Assembly: GCA_014237405.1 (NCBI GenBank)
Contig: JABZFO010000141.1
Span: 1 to 43,509 of the forward strand
Source of the DNA: Desulfosarcina sp.
Lineage (GTDB): Bacteria > Desulfobacterota > Desulfobacteria > Desulfobacterales > Desulfosarcinaceae
DNA: 43,509 bases
Direction of reading: 5' to 3'
Part shown: in pieces, positions 1 to 8,000 of the stretch
Numbering within the stretch: position 1 is the stretch's first letter
Layout: the number at the start of each line of letters is the position of its first letter
Program-made: the position numbers and the translations under genes
The notes under the pieces: generated by a model
Told to the model about the DNA's origin: nothing
What the model saw: the letters and a program-made list of their open reading frames with translations, nothing else
The model's database searches: none

Positions 1-21
1 TCAGTTTTGTCTGCCTTATGC

Positions 22-115
22 GGAGAGATGTCCGAGTTGGCTGAAGGAGCACGACTGGAAATCGTGTGTGTCGTTTATAGCGGCACCGAGGGTTCGAATC
101 CCTCTCTCTCCGCCA
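22..115 (+). tRNA. tRNA-Ser (anticodon GGA), CCA encoded
   Basis: A complete class II tRNA can be folded by eye. The acceptor stem is GGAGAGA (22-28) with TCTCTCC (105-111). The anticodon stem CACGA/TCGTG (50-54/62-66) closes a 7-nt loop with GGA at 57-59. A long variable arm lies between the anticodon and T arms, and the T arm is GAGGG-TTCGAAT-CCCTC (88-104). Discriminator G112 is followed by an encoded CCA (113-115). The long variable arm and GGA anticodon identify a serine tRNA reading UCC/UCU. It lies about 150 bp upstream of dnaX. The 149 bp between them show nothing I can name. Confidence 0.97.
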
Positions 116-264
116 CAATCTTTTTTGCCCGCCCCACCCCCTTTCCCCACATCCGTTTTTTCAGACTGCTTTTCATGACCCTGACGGACGGAACTCGGGA
201 GATGGTGGGTTGCCACCCAACGGCGCATGGGATACACTAAGGGCTCGCGCAAGGAACTGTTTAA

Positions 265-1950
265 ATGGCTTATCTGGTTTTAGCACGAAAATACCGGCCC
301 CAGACATTTGACGAAGTGGTCGGACAGGAACATGTCACCCAGACCCTGAAAAATGCCATCAGCGGTGACCGGGTGGCACACGCCATCCTGTTTTCCGGAC
401 CGCGGGGAACCGGCAAAACCACCATTGCCCGGATACTGGCCAAGGCCATGAACTGCGAATCCGGGCCGACGCCAACCCCGTGCAACACCTGCGGCTCCTG
501 CACGGATATCACGGCCGGACGCGGTGTGGATGTTTTCGAGATCGACGGCGCCTCCAACAACAGTGTGGACCAGGTCAGAGAGCTCCGGGACAACAGCCGA
601 TACATGCCGGCTCACAGCCGGTACAAGATCTACATCATCGATGAAGTTCACATGCTCAGCATCGCCGCCTTCAATGCCCTGCTCAAAACGCTGGAGGAAC
701 CGCCGGCCCATGTGATGTTTTTCTTCGCCACCACCGAGCCCCACAAAATTCCCATCACGATTCTATCCCGCTGTCAGCGTCACGACCTGAAGCGGATCGA
801 TCTTGCAGCCATTTCCCAGCAGATGGAAGCCCTCTGCCGGCAGGAAGCGGTATCCATCTCCTCCGGCAATCTGTGGGCCATTGCCCGTGAATCCGGCGGC
901 AGCATGCGAGATGCCCTGAGCATGCTGGACCAGATCCTGGCCTGCGGTGACGGCCAGGTGGACGATGAATATGTGACGAACCTGTTGGGGGGCATGGACC
1001 GTCAGGTGCTTTTCGATCTTTCCGAGGCGGTGTTTGCCAGTGATATTTCCCGAATATTGGCCGCCATCGACACCGTTTTTAAAAACGGGCAGGATTTGAA
1101 GCGGTTCTACGCGGATCTGCTGATGCATTTTCGCCACCTGATGCTGATCAAAATGGATGCCCGACCTGAAATACTGGTGGATCTATCCCCCAACGAAATT
1201 GAAACCCTGGCCAGGCAGGTGGAGGGGGTCTCCATAGCCTTTATCGATCAAGTGTTCACCCTGCTGTTCAACGCCGAGGCCAGCATCCGCCATGCTTCCC
1301 AGCCCAGGTTGGCTATCGAGATGGCCTTTTTCAAGATTCATCAGATCACACCGGCGTTGCCCATCGATTTGTTGATCGAACGGTTGGACAGCCTCTTAAA
1401 CGATCCGAATCTGAAGCCAGCGCCGGGTATCGTCGAGGCTCAATCCGCCTATGGGCGCGTCGCGACACATCCTCCGCCCGATGCGCACGGCAAGCTTATT
1501 GCGGATCGTCACACGGCTGTACCGGGACCCGCAGACAATGGCCCAAGCGCGAATTCCGATAGGGTTCGATCGGGTGACCCTGGCGTCGGCGATGATGCCT
1601 GGGGTCGGATCATCGCCATTATCGCAGAAACCAAACCGTCCATTGCTGCTGCGCTTTCCCGGTCGCAATTGGTATCCGTGTCGGAACAGGCCTTTACGGT
1701 GGCACTGCGTGACAACGACTATACCATGAACCTGGTCAAAAAGAATCTGGCCATGATTGAAGCCGTTTGCCGTGAAAATGCCGGTCGGGGGATCCATATC
1801 GACTTTTCCGGCGATAGCGCAGATGAAAATCATGCGGCAACGGCGAAACAGACGGCGAACGACATTAGACAGCAACTGCTCAATCACCCGCTGGTGGCGG
1901 ATGCAGTGGATGTTTTCAGTGGAAAAATTGAAGCGATTAAAATCAGATAG
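265..1950 (+). CDS. dnaX: DNA polymerase III subunit gamma/tau
   Basis: This is the clamp-loader ATPase subunit of the DNA polymerase III holoenzyme; it loads the beta sliding clamp at the fork. The N-terminal AAA+ module is intact: Walker A GPRGTGKT at residues 45-52, the four zinc cysteines at 64, 73, 76 and 79, Walker B IIDEVH at 124-129, and the SRC motif with its arginine finger at 168-170. The C-terminal third is less conserved, as expected for the tau part that contacts polymerase and helicase. Length 561 aa is normal for a tau-size product. I see no obvious slippery heptamer for a gamma frameshift. An AAGGA ribosome site precedes the ATG. The order dnaX-ybaB-recR is the classical one. 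Confidence 0.96.
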   Translation: MAYLVLARKYRPQTFDEVVGQEHVTQTLKNAISGDRVAHAILFSGPRGTGKTTIARILAKAMNCESGPTPTPCNTCGSCTDITAGRGVDVFEIDGASNNSVDQVRELRDNSRYMPAHSRYKIYIIDEVHMLSIAAFNALLKTLEEPPAHVMFFFATTEPHKIPITILSRCQRHDLKRIDLAAISQQMEALCRQEAVSISSGNLWAIARESGGSMRDALSMLDQILACGDGQVDDEYVTNLLGGMDRQVLFDLSEAVFASDISRILAAIDTVFKNGQDLKRFYADLLMHFRHLMLIKMDARPEILVDLSPNEIETLARQVEGVSIAFIDQVFTLLFNAEASIRHASQPRLAIEMAFFKIHQITPALPIDLLIERLDSLLNDPNLKPAPGIVEAQSAYGRVATHPPPDAHGKLIADRHTAVPGPADNGPSANSDRVRSGDPGVGDDAWGRIIAIIAETKPSIAAALSRSQLVSVSEQAFTVALRDNDYTMNLVKKNLAMIEAVCRENAGRGIHIDFSGDSADENHAATAKQTANDIRQQLLNHPLVADAVDVFSGKIEAIKIR

Positions 1951-1962
1951 GAGGGTACGCCG

Positions 1963-2274
1963 ATGAAGGGCATGGGAAACATGATGAAGCAGGCCCAGAA
2001 ACTTCAATCCAAGATGCAGCGGATGCAGGAGGAACTGGCCGGCAAAACTGTTGAGACGTCTGCCGGTGGCGGCATGATCACCGTGGTGGCCAACGGTGCC
2101 CAGCAGGTTGTCTCCATAAAGATTGAAAAGGAAGTGGTGGATCCCGATGACGTGGAGATGCTCCAGGATCTGGTCCTTGCCGCGGTCAACGACGCACTGG
2201 CCAAATCCCAGGAGATGGTTTCCGCAGAGATGGGAAAACTCACCGGCGGCATGAAGATCCCCGGCCTGATGTGA
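1963..2274 (+). CDS. ybaB: YbaB/EbfC family nucleoid-associated protein
   Basis: A 103-aa member of the YbaB/EbfC family, small dimeric DNA-binding proteins thought to shape the nucleoid and often encoded between dnaX and recR. The sequence has the family's Met/Gln-rich N-terminal helix (residues 1-25), the Gly-rich central strand region ([12 protein letters not shown], about 35-46), and the acidic [19 protein letters not shown] helix. It ends in the common PGLM. It starts 13 bp after the dnaX stop behind AGGAGG, so it is surely co-transcribed with dnaX. Length and motifs look complete. Confidence 0.94.
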   Translation: MKGMGNMMKQAQKLQSKMQRMQEELAGKTVETSAGGGMITVVANGAQQVVSIKIEKEVVDPDDVEMLQDLVLAAVNDALAKSQEMVSAEMGKLTGGMKIPGLM

Positions 2275-2295
2275 TGGGCCGATTCATCGGATCAT

Positions 2296-2811
2296 ATGGA
2301 CTACTACCCTGGCTCGATTAAAACCCTGATCAGAAGCCTGGCCCGATTGCCGGGCATCGGCCAGAAGACCGCCGAGCGGTTGGCGATGCACATCCTCCAG
2401 CAGTCGGACGAAGATGCCCTCCAGCTTGCCAGAAGCATCGTAGACCTTAAAAAAAGGCTGCGGCTGTGCTCCCGTTGTTTCACCCTCAGTGACGATGTTC
2501 TGTGCCGGATTTGCAATGACCCTTCCCGGGAAAGTGGCCTGATCTGCGTGGTGGAACAGCCGGCCGACATGGCATCCATCGAAAAGTCCGGGGCCTTTAA
2601 GGGGCGATACCATATTCTGGGGGGCGTTCTTTCCCCCATGGATGGCATCGGCCCCGATGATATTAAAATAGCGGAGCTGGTGACCCGGGTGGAAAAAGAA
2701 GGCATCCGCGAGATCATTCTGGCCACCGGTACCAATGTGGAAGGGGAAGATCTAAAATATGTGGATCAGGTGACCCTGAAGCGCGCTATGGAGAGTCGAC
2801 ATGGGGTCTGA
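2296..2811 (+). CDS. recR: Recombination mediator RecR with an internal Toprim deletion
   Basis: RecR works with RecF/RecO to load RecA onto gapped DNA. Visible are the helix-hairpin-helix (LPGIGQKTAERLA, 18-30), the zinc finger cysteines 58, 61, 70 and 73, and the first Toprim acidic residue E87. The protein is 171 aa where the family has about 200. Residues GTNVEGE (145-151) run directly into DLKYVDQVTLKRAM. By comparison with E. coli RecR this skips 29 residues of the Toprim domain, including the highly conserved R-I-A-x-G-x-P-x-G-G segment. The junction is at about 2748/2749 and the frame is preserved. Function of a protein lacking this piece is doubtful; either a real 87-bp deletion or an assembly error. 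It overlaps the next gene by 11 bp. Confidence 0.93.
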   Translation: MDYYPGSIKTLIRSLARLPGIGQKTAERLAMHILQQSDEDALQLARSIVDLKKRLRLCSRCFTLSDDVLCRICNDPSRESGLICVVEQPADMASIEKSGAFKGRYHILGGVLSPMDGIGPDDIKIAELVTRVEKEGIREIILATGTNVEGEDLKYVDQVTLKRAMESRHGV

Positions 2812-3199
2812 TGACGACGCCTGCCAAGGGCTGTTTTCCTGCATCCTGTGCGGCGACTGCTGCAGGGGATATGGCGGCACCTACCTGTCCGGGACGGACG
2901 TCGATGCGATATCCCGCCATCTGGGGGTGGCGGCGGACCGGCTGGTGGCGTATTACACCCAACTCTCAGGTGGCAGGCGCCTGATTGCGCAAGGGGATGA
3001 CGGTTACTGCATCTTCTGGGACCAGGTCTGCACCATCCATCCGGTAAAGCCGAAAATGTGCCGGCAGTGGCCCTTCATCCACAGTATCCTGGTGGATGTG
3101 GGCAACTGGCGGGCCATGGCGGCATCCTGCCCGGGAATGAACGCCGACGCACCGGATCGGAAGATCCTCGAATGTGTGAAAAAGGCCCTACAACCGTGA
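2801..3199 (+). CDS. YkgJ-type cysteine cluster protein
   Basis: A 132-aa protein of the YkgJ family (putative zinc- or iron-binding cluster proteins, function unknown). The family pattern is clear: CILCGDCCRG near residues 15-24, then YCIFWD-x-CTIHPVKPKMCRQWPF around 69-91, and a final conserved Cys in AASCPG. The start overlaps the end of recR, implying translational coupling in the dnaX-ybaB-recR operon. There is no signal peptide. I cannot assign a substrate; a role in metal-cluster handling or oxidation is only a family-level guess. Confidence 0.82.
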   Translation: MGSDDDACQGLFSCILCGDCCRGYGGTYLSGTDVDAISRHLGVAADRLVAYYTQLSGGRRLIAQGDDGYCIFWDQVCTIHPVKPKMCRQWPFIHSILVDVGNWRAMAASCPGMNADAPDRKILECVKKALQP

Positions 3200-3214
3200 C
3201 GGCTTCCACGGTTG

Positions 3215-3490
3215 TCAACGCCATCTCTTCTCACCCACCATCTGATATACGGGGTATCCCTCTGCTTCTGCGTCGTCCCTGCATAAGATATTTTTCTCTT
3301 CCAGCCGGCGCAGTTCCCGCTCAAGGGAGGCCCGACTGCCGTTCCATTTGTCCTGCAGCGTTGTCCGGGTGATCGCTGCCCCCGTATCGGCCACTGCGCA
3401 GCACAACAGGTAGAGGGACACCGTCTCAACTTCAAGATTCATGGAAAATATTTTCTGGCTCATGGCCGGTCCAACTGAATTGCGGTTCAT
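3215..3490 (-). CDS. Small conserved-looking hypothetical protein (91 aa)
   Basis: Unrecognised small soluble protein on the minus strand, convergent with the YkgJ-like gene (15-bp gap). I choose the ATG at 3490 because GGGAG lies about 7 bp upstream on that strand; the longer open frame has no support. After MSQKIFSMNLEVETVSLYLLC the sequence reads like a small winged-helix fold: a helix with Ala-rich stretch, then RTTLQDKWNGSRASLERELRRLEEKNIL, a helix-turn-helix-like arrangement, ending in a probable wing (YPVYQMV). A DNA-binding or protein-interaction role is inference. No signal peptide or membrane segment. Confidence 0.6.
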   Translation of the reverse strand: MNRNSVGPAMSQKIFSMNLEVETVSLYLLCCAVADTGAAITRTTLQDKWNGSRASLERELRRLEEKNILCRDDAEAEGYPVYQMVGEKRWR

Positions 3491-3697
3491 TATTTTCTCC
3501 CGATTGATCACTAATCTTTTTGCCAGTATTGCCGATAAATGGAGCACACTCGGTGAGGATATGCAAGGTGTTTTCCATATGGCCCAAACGGCGCCTTGAC
3601 ACCTTGGATGAATTATGCAACAAAATGCGGATAATGCTTGATAGCTCATTTTTTTCCAGCAAAACAAACAGTTGCAAAAATTTATGGAGGCAATGCG

Positions 3698-4501
3698 ATG
3701 AACAAGAAGGCGATGTTGAGAATTCTGTTTTCCTTTTTGGTTCTGTTCACCTTCTCCGGATGCATGGAGAGCATGGTCAAACCCGAGGCAAAAACCGACA
3801 CGGGTGAAGAAATGGGGCTCCCCCCGTACAGTGGCCCTCGGGCCCGGGTTGCAGTGGCGGATTTTGAATGGAAGGTCGATGAGAGCAGCAGAACCACCAA
3901 AATCGGTTTCGGCGGCCAGACTATGACCATTTCCTCCTCGGAAAGCTCCGGATTTACCACCGGCCTGCGGGATATGCTCACTACGGCCATGGTCCAGACA
4001 AAACGGTACCGGGTGCTGGAGCGTCAGAACATAGGCTCCCTCAAGGAAGAAATGGCCCTATCCGGTTCAGGATACACCGACAAGACCGGCATCACCAAAG
4101 GCGGTGTCAAGGGCGCAGATCTTCTGGTGATGGGCGCTATCACCGGCTGGGAACCGGGCACATCGGGCGGAGGCGGCGGTCTTGGCGGCGGCGGGATGCT
4201 GGGCCAGGCCTCGGCGCTGTTTGGTGCCGTCAAAGGGGCTTACAGCAAATCCTCCATGGCCATGGACATTCGTATCGTCGACACTCACACCTCTGAGGTG
4301 CTGGCGGCCACCCGCGTGGAAGGCGTGGCCAAGGATATTAACATCGGGGGGGCGCTGGCCGGCTTCGGCGGCAGTGGCGGCATGGGCGGAGGCCTTGGCG
4401 GATATGCAAAAACGCCCATGGAAAAAGCCATCCGGACCTGCCTTTACAATGCGACCAAGTTCATCGCCGAAAACACCCCACAGGAGTACATGAAGTATTA
4501 A
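3698..4501 (+). CDS. CsgG/HfaB-like outer-membrane lipoprotein
   Basis: A 267-aa secreted lipoprotein. The ATG at 3698 follows GGAGG; the N-terminus has Lys residues, a hydrophobic stretch and the lipobox FSGC at about residues 18-21. The mature part begins with the RVAVADFEWK strand typical of CsgG-type proteins, followed by a segment that reads FTTGLRDMLTTAMVQTKRYRVLERQNIGSLKEE, the hallmark of CsgG/curli-assembly-like proteins (NTPase-like alpha/beta fold). Two Gly-rich loops (around 158-170 and 223-235) are unusual. No curli genes are nearby, so an export-pore role is not shown; it may be a periplasmic or outer-membrane assembly lipoprotein of unknown partner. It ends at a strong terminator. 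Confidence 0.75.
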   Translation: MNKKAMLRILFSFLVLFTFSGCMESMVKPEAKTDTGEEMGLPPYSGPRARVAVADFEWKVDESSRTTKIGFGGQTMTISSSESSGFTTGLRDMLTTAMVQTKRYRVLERQNIGSLKEEMALSGSGYTDKTGITKGGVKGADLLVMGAITGWEPGTSGGGGGLGGGGMLGQASALFGAVKGAYSKSSMAMDIRIVDTHTSEVLAATRVEGVAKDINIGGALAGFGGSGGMGGGLGGYAKTPMEKAIRTCLYNATKFIAENTPQEYMKY

Positions 4502-4530
4502 AAACAACGTGGACGGAATGGTTAAATAAA

Positions 4531-4571
4531 AAACCTCCCGATGGCCGTAGCGGCTGTCGGGAGGTTTTTTT
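4531..4571. terminator. Bidirectional Rho-independent terminator
   Basis: A perfect 11-bp stem AAACCTCCCGA (4531-4541) pairs with TCGGGAGGTTT (4557-4567), followed by a T run on the plus strand and mirrored by A residues before the stem, so it can act in both directions. It sits between the convergent CsgG-like gene and the universal stress protein gene. Confidence 0.9.
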
Positions 4572-4602
4572 GGGTGTGCATATCAAACTGAAACGCCGGT
4601 CT

Positions 4603-5430
4603 TCAACCGATGACCGTGTACTTTGGGCCCGCGATGAGCAGGTTGTTGGAGATGGTGGACTGGATTTTTTCCATCATGCTGCCAAACACGATGTCCCTGA
4701 TAATCCCGTGGCCATAAGCACCCAGTACGACCAGCGCATCGTGGGGAACCTCGTATAGATTGTCCTCAAAGCGGCCCTTTTCGAAAAAATTCCATTGACT
4801 CAGAACACTTTCCAGCAGTTTTCCCAAGCCCTTGTCCTGGACAATGGCCTGGTATTTAGACGGGTTGTTTTTGCCCACCTGTGTGTATATGGCAAGGCGC
4901 ATGCCCGTCACTTTGGCGATTCTGATTCCCAGTCGTAGGGCATTGACCGCATTGGCAGATCCGCCGAAAAACACGGCGATGCTCTGCCAGGGCTTGTAGA
5001 CCGGGCTGGTGATGAGCACCGGGAACCGGGCCGCCTGGATGATGCGGCGAACCCGCGGGCCGATGTAGCCCAGGCCGATCTTTGAGGAAAGATCGCTGAT
5101 GCTTCGCGGACAGCACATGAACTCGAAACTGGTGGGAATGTCAGGGAGGGTGGAGGCGGTGTAGTTTTTCGGTGTGAACAGCTCCGGCTTGATCTGGGCC
5201 TCATTCAGCAACTGCTCCACATGCGTGACGGCGATTTCCGGATCATTGAGGTACGATGGATCCAGATCCACCTGAACCACGTCATTTTCGAAATACATTA
5301 AAAATTTGGTGGATTCCGGGATGTAGACGGTTGGCAGCACGCCCATCTGTCGGCAGAAATAGATGGACTGGAGCAAAGTTTCCCTGCCCAGCGGCGTATT
5401 CCTGAATATGTGAAACAGTTTTTGTGCCAT
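4603..5430 (-). CDS. Universal stress protein (UspA-like, two-part)
   Basis: A 275-aa cytoplasmic protein with Usp folds. The C-terminal half is the clearest: SIAVFFGGSANAVNALRLGIRIAK near residue 150, then ALVVLGAYGHGIIRDIVFGSMMEKI, which matches the Usp G-x-x-G-H-x9-G-S/T nucleotide-binding pattern. The N-terminal half begins QKLFHIFRNTPLGRETLLQSIYFCRQMG, a degenerate Usp module. I take the ATG at 5430 because AGGAG lies 8 bp upstream; the GTG two codons earlier would be too close to that site. It is the last gene of a minus-strand group with the CLC channel and the HTH-IIA protein, suggesting a link to ion or stress response. Confidence 0.85.
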   Translation of the reverse strand: MAQKLFHIFRNTPLGRETLLQSIYFCRQMGVLPTVYIPESTKFLMYFENDVVQVDLDPSYLNDPEIAVTHVEQLLNEAQIKPELFTPKNYTASTLPDIPTSFEFMCCPRSISDLSSKIGLGYIGPRVRRIIQAARFPVLITSPVYKPWQSIAVFFGGSANAVNALRLGIRIAKVTGMRLAIYTQVGKNNPSKYQAIVQDKGLGKLLESVLSQWNFFEKGRFEDNLYEVPHDALVVLGAYGHGIIRDIVFGSMMEKIQSTISNNLLIAGPKYTVIG

Positions 5431-5488
5431 TTTCACTTCTCCTTTTTTCGTTCTTCAGTTCGGGCCGGTGCCGGCACGCGTTCCCCAT

Positions 5489-7219
5489 TCAATAACGGTC
5501 GGTCTGCACCATCAGTTCTTTTCTGTACTGATCCAGCAAGGTGGCTTTGGATATCATGCCCTGGAAGCGGTTGTCCGACACCACCGGCATACTGAAAATG
5601 TGGCCGTCATCCATTTTCTGTAGCACTTCGGCCAGGTCATCATGCAGGGATACCGTTTTTACATGGGTGTTCATCAGCTGGCCGGTCAGCACCGCGTGGT
5701 GCATTGCCGGGTCAAACAGGTAGGGCCGGATATCATCCAGGTGAATCATCCCCACGAATTGGCGGCTTTGCTGATCCTCCACGGGGAAGTAGTTGCGGCG
5801 AGAGGATTTGACGATATGGATGAAGTCCGCCAGGCGCATGTTGGGGTGGACACAGATACAGTCGGTTTCCAATAACTCCTGAATACTCAGGTCCGTCAGT
5901 ACCCTGGCATCGGTGCCTGGACGGAGCAGCTGGCCCCGTTTCACCAGATCTTTCAGGTAAAAAGAGGCCGGCTCCAGGTAGTGGCAGAGTGTGGTGGAAA
6001 TGGCCGAGACGACGATCAAGGGGAGGATGACCTCGTAGCCGCCGGTAATCTCAATGACCAGAAAGATGCCCGTAAGCGGTGCCTGCAGGATGCCGCTGAT
6101 GAGGCCGGCCATACCCAGCAGGGCAAAACAGCCTTCGTTCACCCAAGGCACAGAGGACCATACCGTTGCCAAGAACCGGTGAAAACTCAGCCCCACGAAT
6201 GCACCGATGACCAGACAGGGGGCAAAAATACCCCCGGAACCGCCCCATCCCAAAGTCAGTGCGGTTGCCAGAATCTTGACCAGGGCGATCACGGCCACCA
6301 GCATCAGGCCGCCCGAGAAACCGCCTTCGATGGCCGTGCGGATGGCATGATAGCCTTCGCCGAGAACATACGGGAGGAAATAACCGATGGCGCCAACCAT
6401 GCTGCCGCCAATGGCTGCGCGAACCCACAGGGGCACGGCAACACCCTTGGACACGTGATGCATGGACCGCAGCGCCCGGGTCAGCAGGATGGAGGCCGCT
6501 GCGCAAAATATGGCCAGTCCCACGCAGGCCAGGATATCGTGGAAATGGATGTTGAAGTCCCGGTGAGCAAAGACGATCTGGTTACCCTTGAGCAGGCGGC
6601 TCACCTCGGTTCCCGCCACCGCGGCAATGGCAATGGGGATGATGTTCATGGTGCTCCACTCGCCGAGAATGACCTCGATGGCGAACACCATGCCGGAAAT
6701 GGGGGCGTTGAATATGGCGGCGATGGCGCCTGCCGCACCGCATCCCACCAGCGCCACCCGCTGGCGGTCATTGAGGGAGAAGGCCTGGGCGATGTTCGAT
6801 CCAATGGCAGCTCCGCTCATCACTACCGGGGCTTCAGGTCCGGCTGATCCGCCGCTGCCGATGGTCAGGCAACTGGAGATCAGCCGGGAAAAACCGGAAC
6901 GCAGGCGCAGCAGACCACCGTATCGGGAGACAGCGTATATGACTTCGGGAACGCCGTGGCCGGCACCTTCGTTGACGATTTTTTCCAGAAACAGGGAGGA
7001 GAGGGCCGCCCCGGCTGCCGGCAGAAAGATGGCCCACCAATAAACTCGATAGTGATGAAGCCACTCCAGCATGGTTTCCAGGCTACGGTTTAAAAACAGG
7101 GCTGCCAGACCGCTGCAGATACCGACGATGATGGCGAAGATCATGAGCAGCAGCCGGTCATCGGACCTGAACAGGGACCATCTGCCCGGGTATTTCAGTT
7201 TTTCCAAAAGGCGTGTCAT
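5489..7219 (-). CDS. CLC-family chloride channel/antiporter with CBS domains
   Basis: A 576-aa inner-membrane CLC protein that moves chloride (or fluoride/other anions), probably in exchange for protons. It has the CLC core of about 10-12 membrane segments (residues about 20-430). The selectivity regions read GSGGSAGPEAPVV, with the gating glutamate retained, and GWGGSGGIFAPCLVIGA. The C-terminal region (about 450-570) carries a CBS pair: LETDCICVHPNMRLADFIHIVK and LMNTHVKTVSLHDDLAEVLQKM, likely binding a nucleotide. It lies 30 bp downstream of the HTH-IIA gene and 58 bp upstream of the Usp gene on the same strand. Which anion it carries cannot be read from sequence. Confidence 0.93.
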   Translation of the reverse strand: MTRLLEKLKYPGRWSLFRSDDRLLLMIFAIIVGICSGLAALFLNRSLETMLEWLHHYRVYWWAIFLPAAGAALSSLFLEKIVNEGAGHGVPEVIYAVSRYGGLLRLRSGFSRLISSCLTIGSGGSAGPEAPVVMSGAAIGSNIAQAFSLNDRQRVALVGCGAAGAIAAIFNAPISGMVFAIEVILGEWSTMNIIPIAIAAVAGTEVSRLLKGNQIVFAHRDFNIHFHDILACVGLAIFCAAASILLTRALRSMHHVSKGVAVPLWVRAAIGGSMVGAIGYFLPYVLGEGYHAIRTAIEGGFSGGLMLVAVIALVKILATALTLGWGGSGGIFAPCLVIGAFVGLSFHRFLATVWSSVPWVNEGCFALLGMAGLISGILQAPLTGIFLVIEITGGYEVILPLIVVSAISTTLCHYLEPASFYLKDLVKRGQLLRPGTDARVLTDLSIQELLETDCICVHPNMRLADFIHIVKSSRRNYFPVEDQQSRQFVGMIHLDDIRPYLFDPAMHHAVLTGQLMNTHVKTVSLHDDLAEVLQKMDDGHIFSMPVVSDNRFQGMISKATLLDQYRKELMVQTDRY

Positions 7220-7249
7220 AAGGTGTCGCTGCCTTCGGTTTCAGGCTGA

Positions 7250-7930
7250 TCAGATATCGTCCAGCTGTTTTTCAAATTCGGCAATACGCGAATAAAGAGC
7301 CACCGCATCGGGGTGCGCACTTAAAAAGGCCACAAATGCCCTGTCCCGGATGCAATAGGAGAGCCTGGAAAGCAGGTGCAGGTGATGTTTGACCGTCGGG
7401 CTGATCAGTAGAAAGAGAACAAACACCGGTTGGTCGTCAATGGCGTTGAAATTTACCGGCTTTTCCAGAAAACAGGTGGTGATGACCGGCGTCTCGGGTG
7501 GGCGAGGGAGCGGGTCCCTGGTGTGGGGGATGGCGATGCCATTGCCAATACCGGTGGACGCCAACCGTTCACGTTCCATCATTTTCTCAAAAAGCTCGTC
7601 CTGGATATCCTCGGAGAGAAAGTCGATGCAGTCGACTGCCGATCTCAAGGCAGTGGCTGCATCCTCTCCGGCTACCCGATGATACACTTTCCCACGGCTC
7701 ATTGCCGAAACCAGCGAGCCGAGGGTTTCGGGTATGTGATCATCTGCCTGATCGCCGCCCAGGGAAAACGATAAATTGTGGGTGGCGGCCCATTTTTCCA
7801 ATGCCGCGTGCGAAAAGGCCACATCGGCGCCGCTACGCTGGATGGGGATTCTTCCCTGGCGGATCCACCGCTCTATCGTAGATACAGGCAGAGCAAGGGC
7901 ACCGGCCACTGTTTGCATGGGTAGTTTCAT
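7250..7930 (-). CDS. Excisionase-type HTH fused to PTS IIA (PtsN-like) domain
   Basis: A 226-aa fusion. Residues 1-50 form a MerR/excisionase-type helix-turn-helix (AGALALPVSTIERWIRQGRIP). Residues 75-225 are a mannitol/fructose-type IIA domain; the phosphorylatable histidine is H136 in NGIAIPHTR. No sugar permease (IIB/IIC) is nearby, so this is more likely a regulatory PTS phosphorelay protein (like PtsN, IIA-Ntr) than a sugar transporter component. It heads the minus-strand group with the CLC and Usp genes, so control of ion flux by PTS phosphorylation is a reasonable but unproved inference. Confidence 0.87.
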   Translation of the reverse strand: MKLPMQTVAGALALPVSTIERWIRQGRIPIQRSGADVAFSHAALEKWAATHNLSFSLGGDQADDHIPETLGSLVSAMSRGKVYHRVAGEDAATALRSAVDCIDFLSEDIQDELFEKMMERERLASTGIGNGIAIPHTRDPLPRPPETPVITTCFLEKPVNFNAIDDQPVFVLFLLISPTVKHHLHLLSRLSYCIRDRAFVAFLSAHPDAVALYSRIAEFEKQLDDI

Positions 7931-8000
7931 GGCTGCATTCCGATCAAACCATTCCTGAAAATTTTAAAAACGTGAAAAATACGCTGATATTGTGGAATAA

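Noticed and set aside
22-115. Selenocysteine tRNA (selC) near the window start
   Set aside because: The anticodon is GGA and the 7-bp acceptor and 5-bp T stems are those of an ordinary tRNA-Ser.
3004-3435. Minus-strand frame of 143 codons over the YkgJ gene
   Set aside because: It overlaps two better-supported genes, lacks a ribosome site and looks like a shadow.
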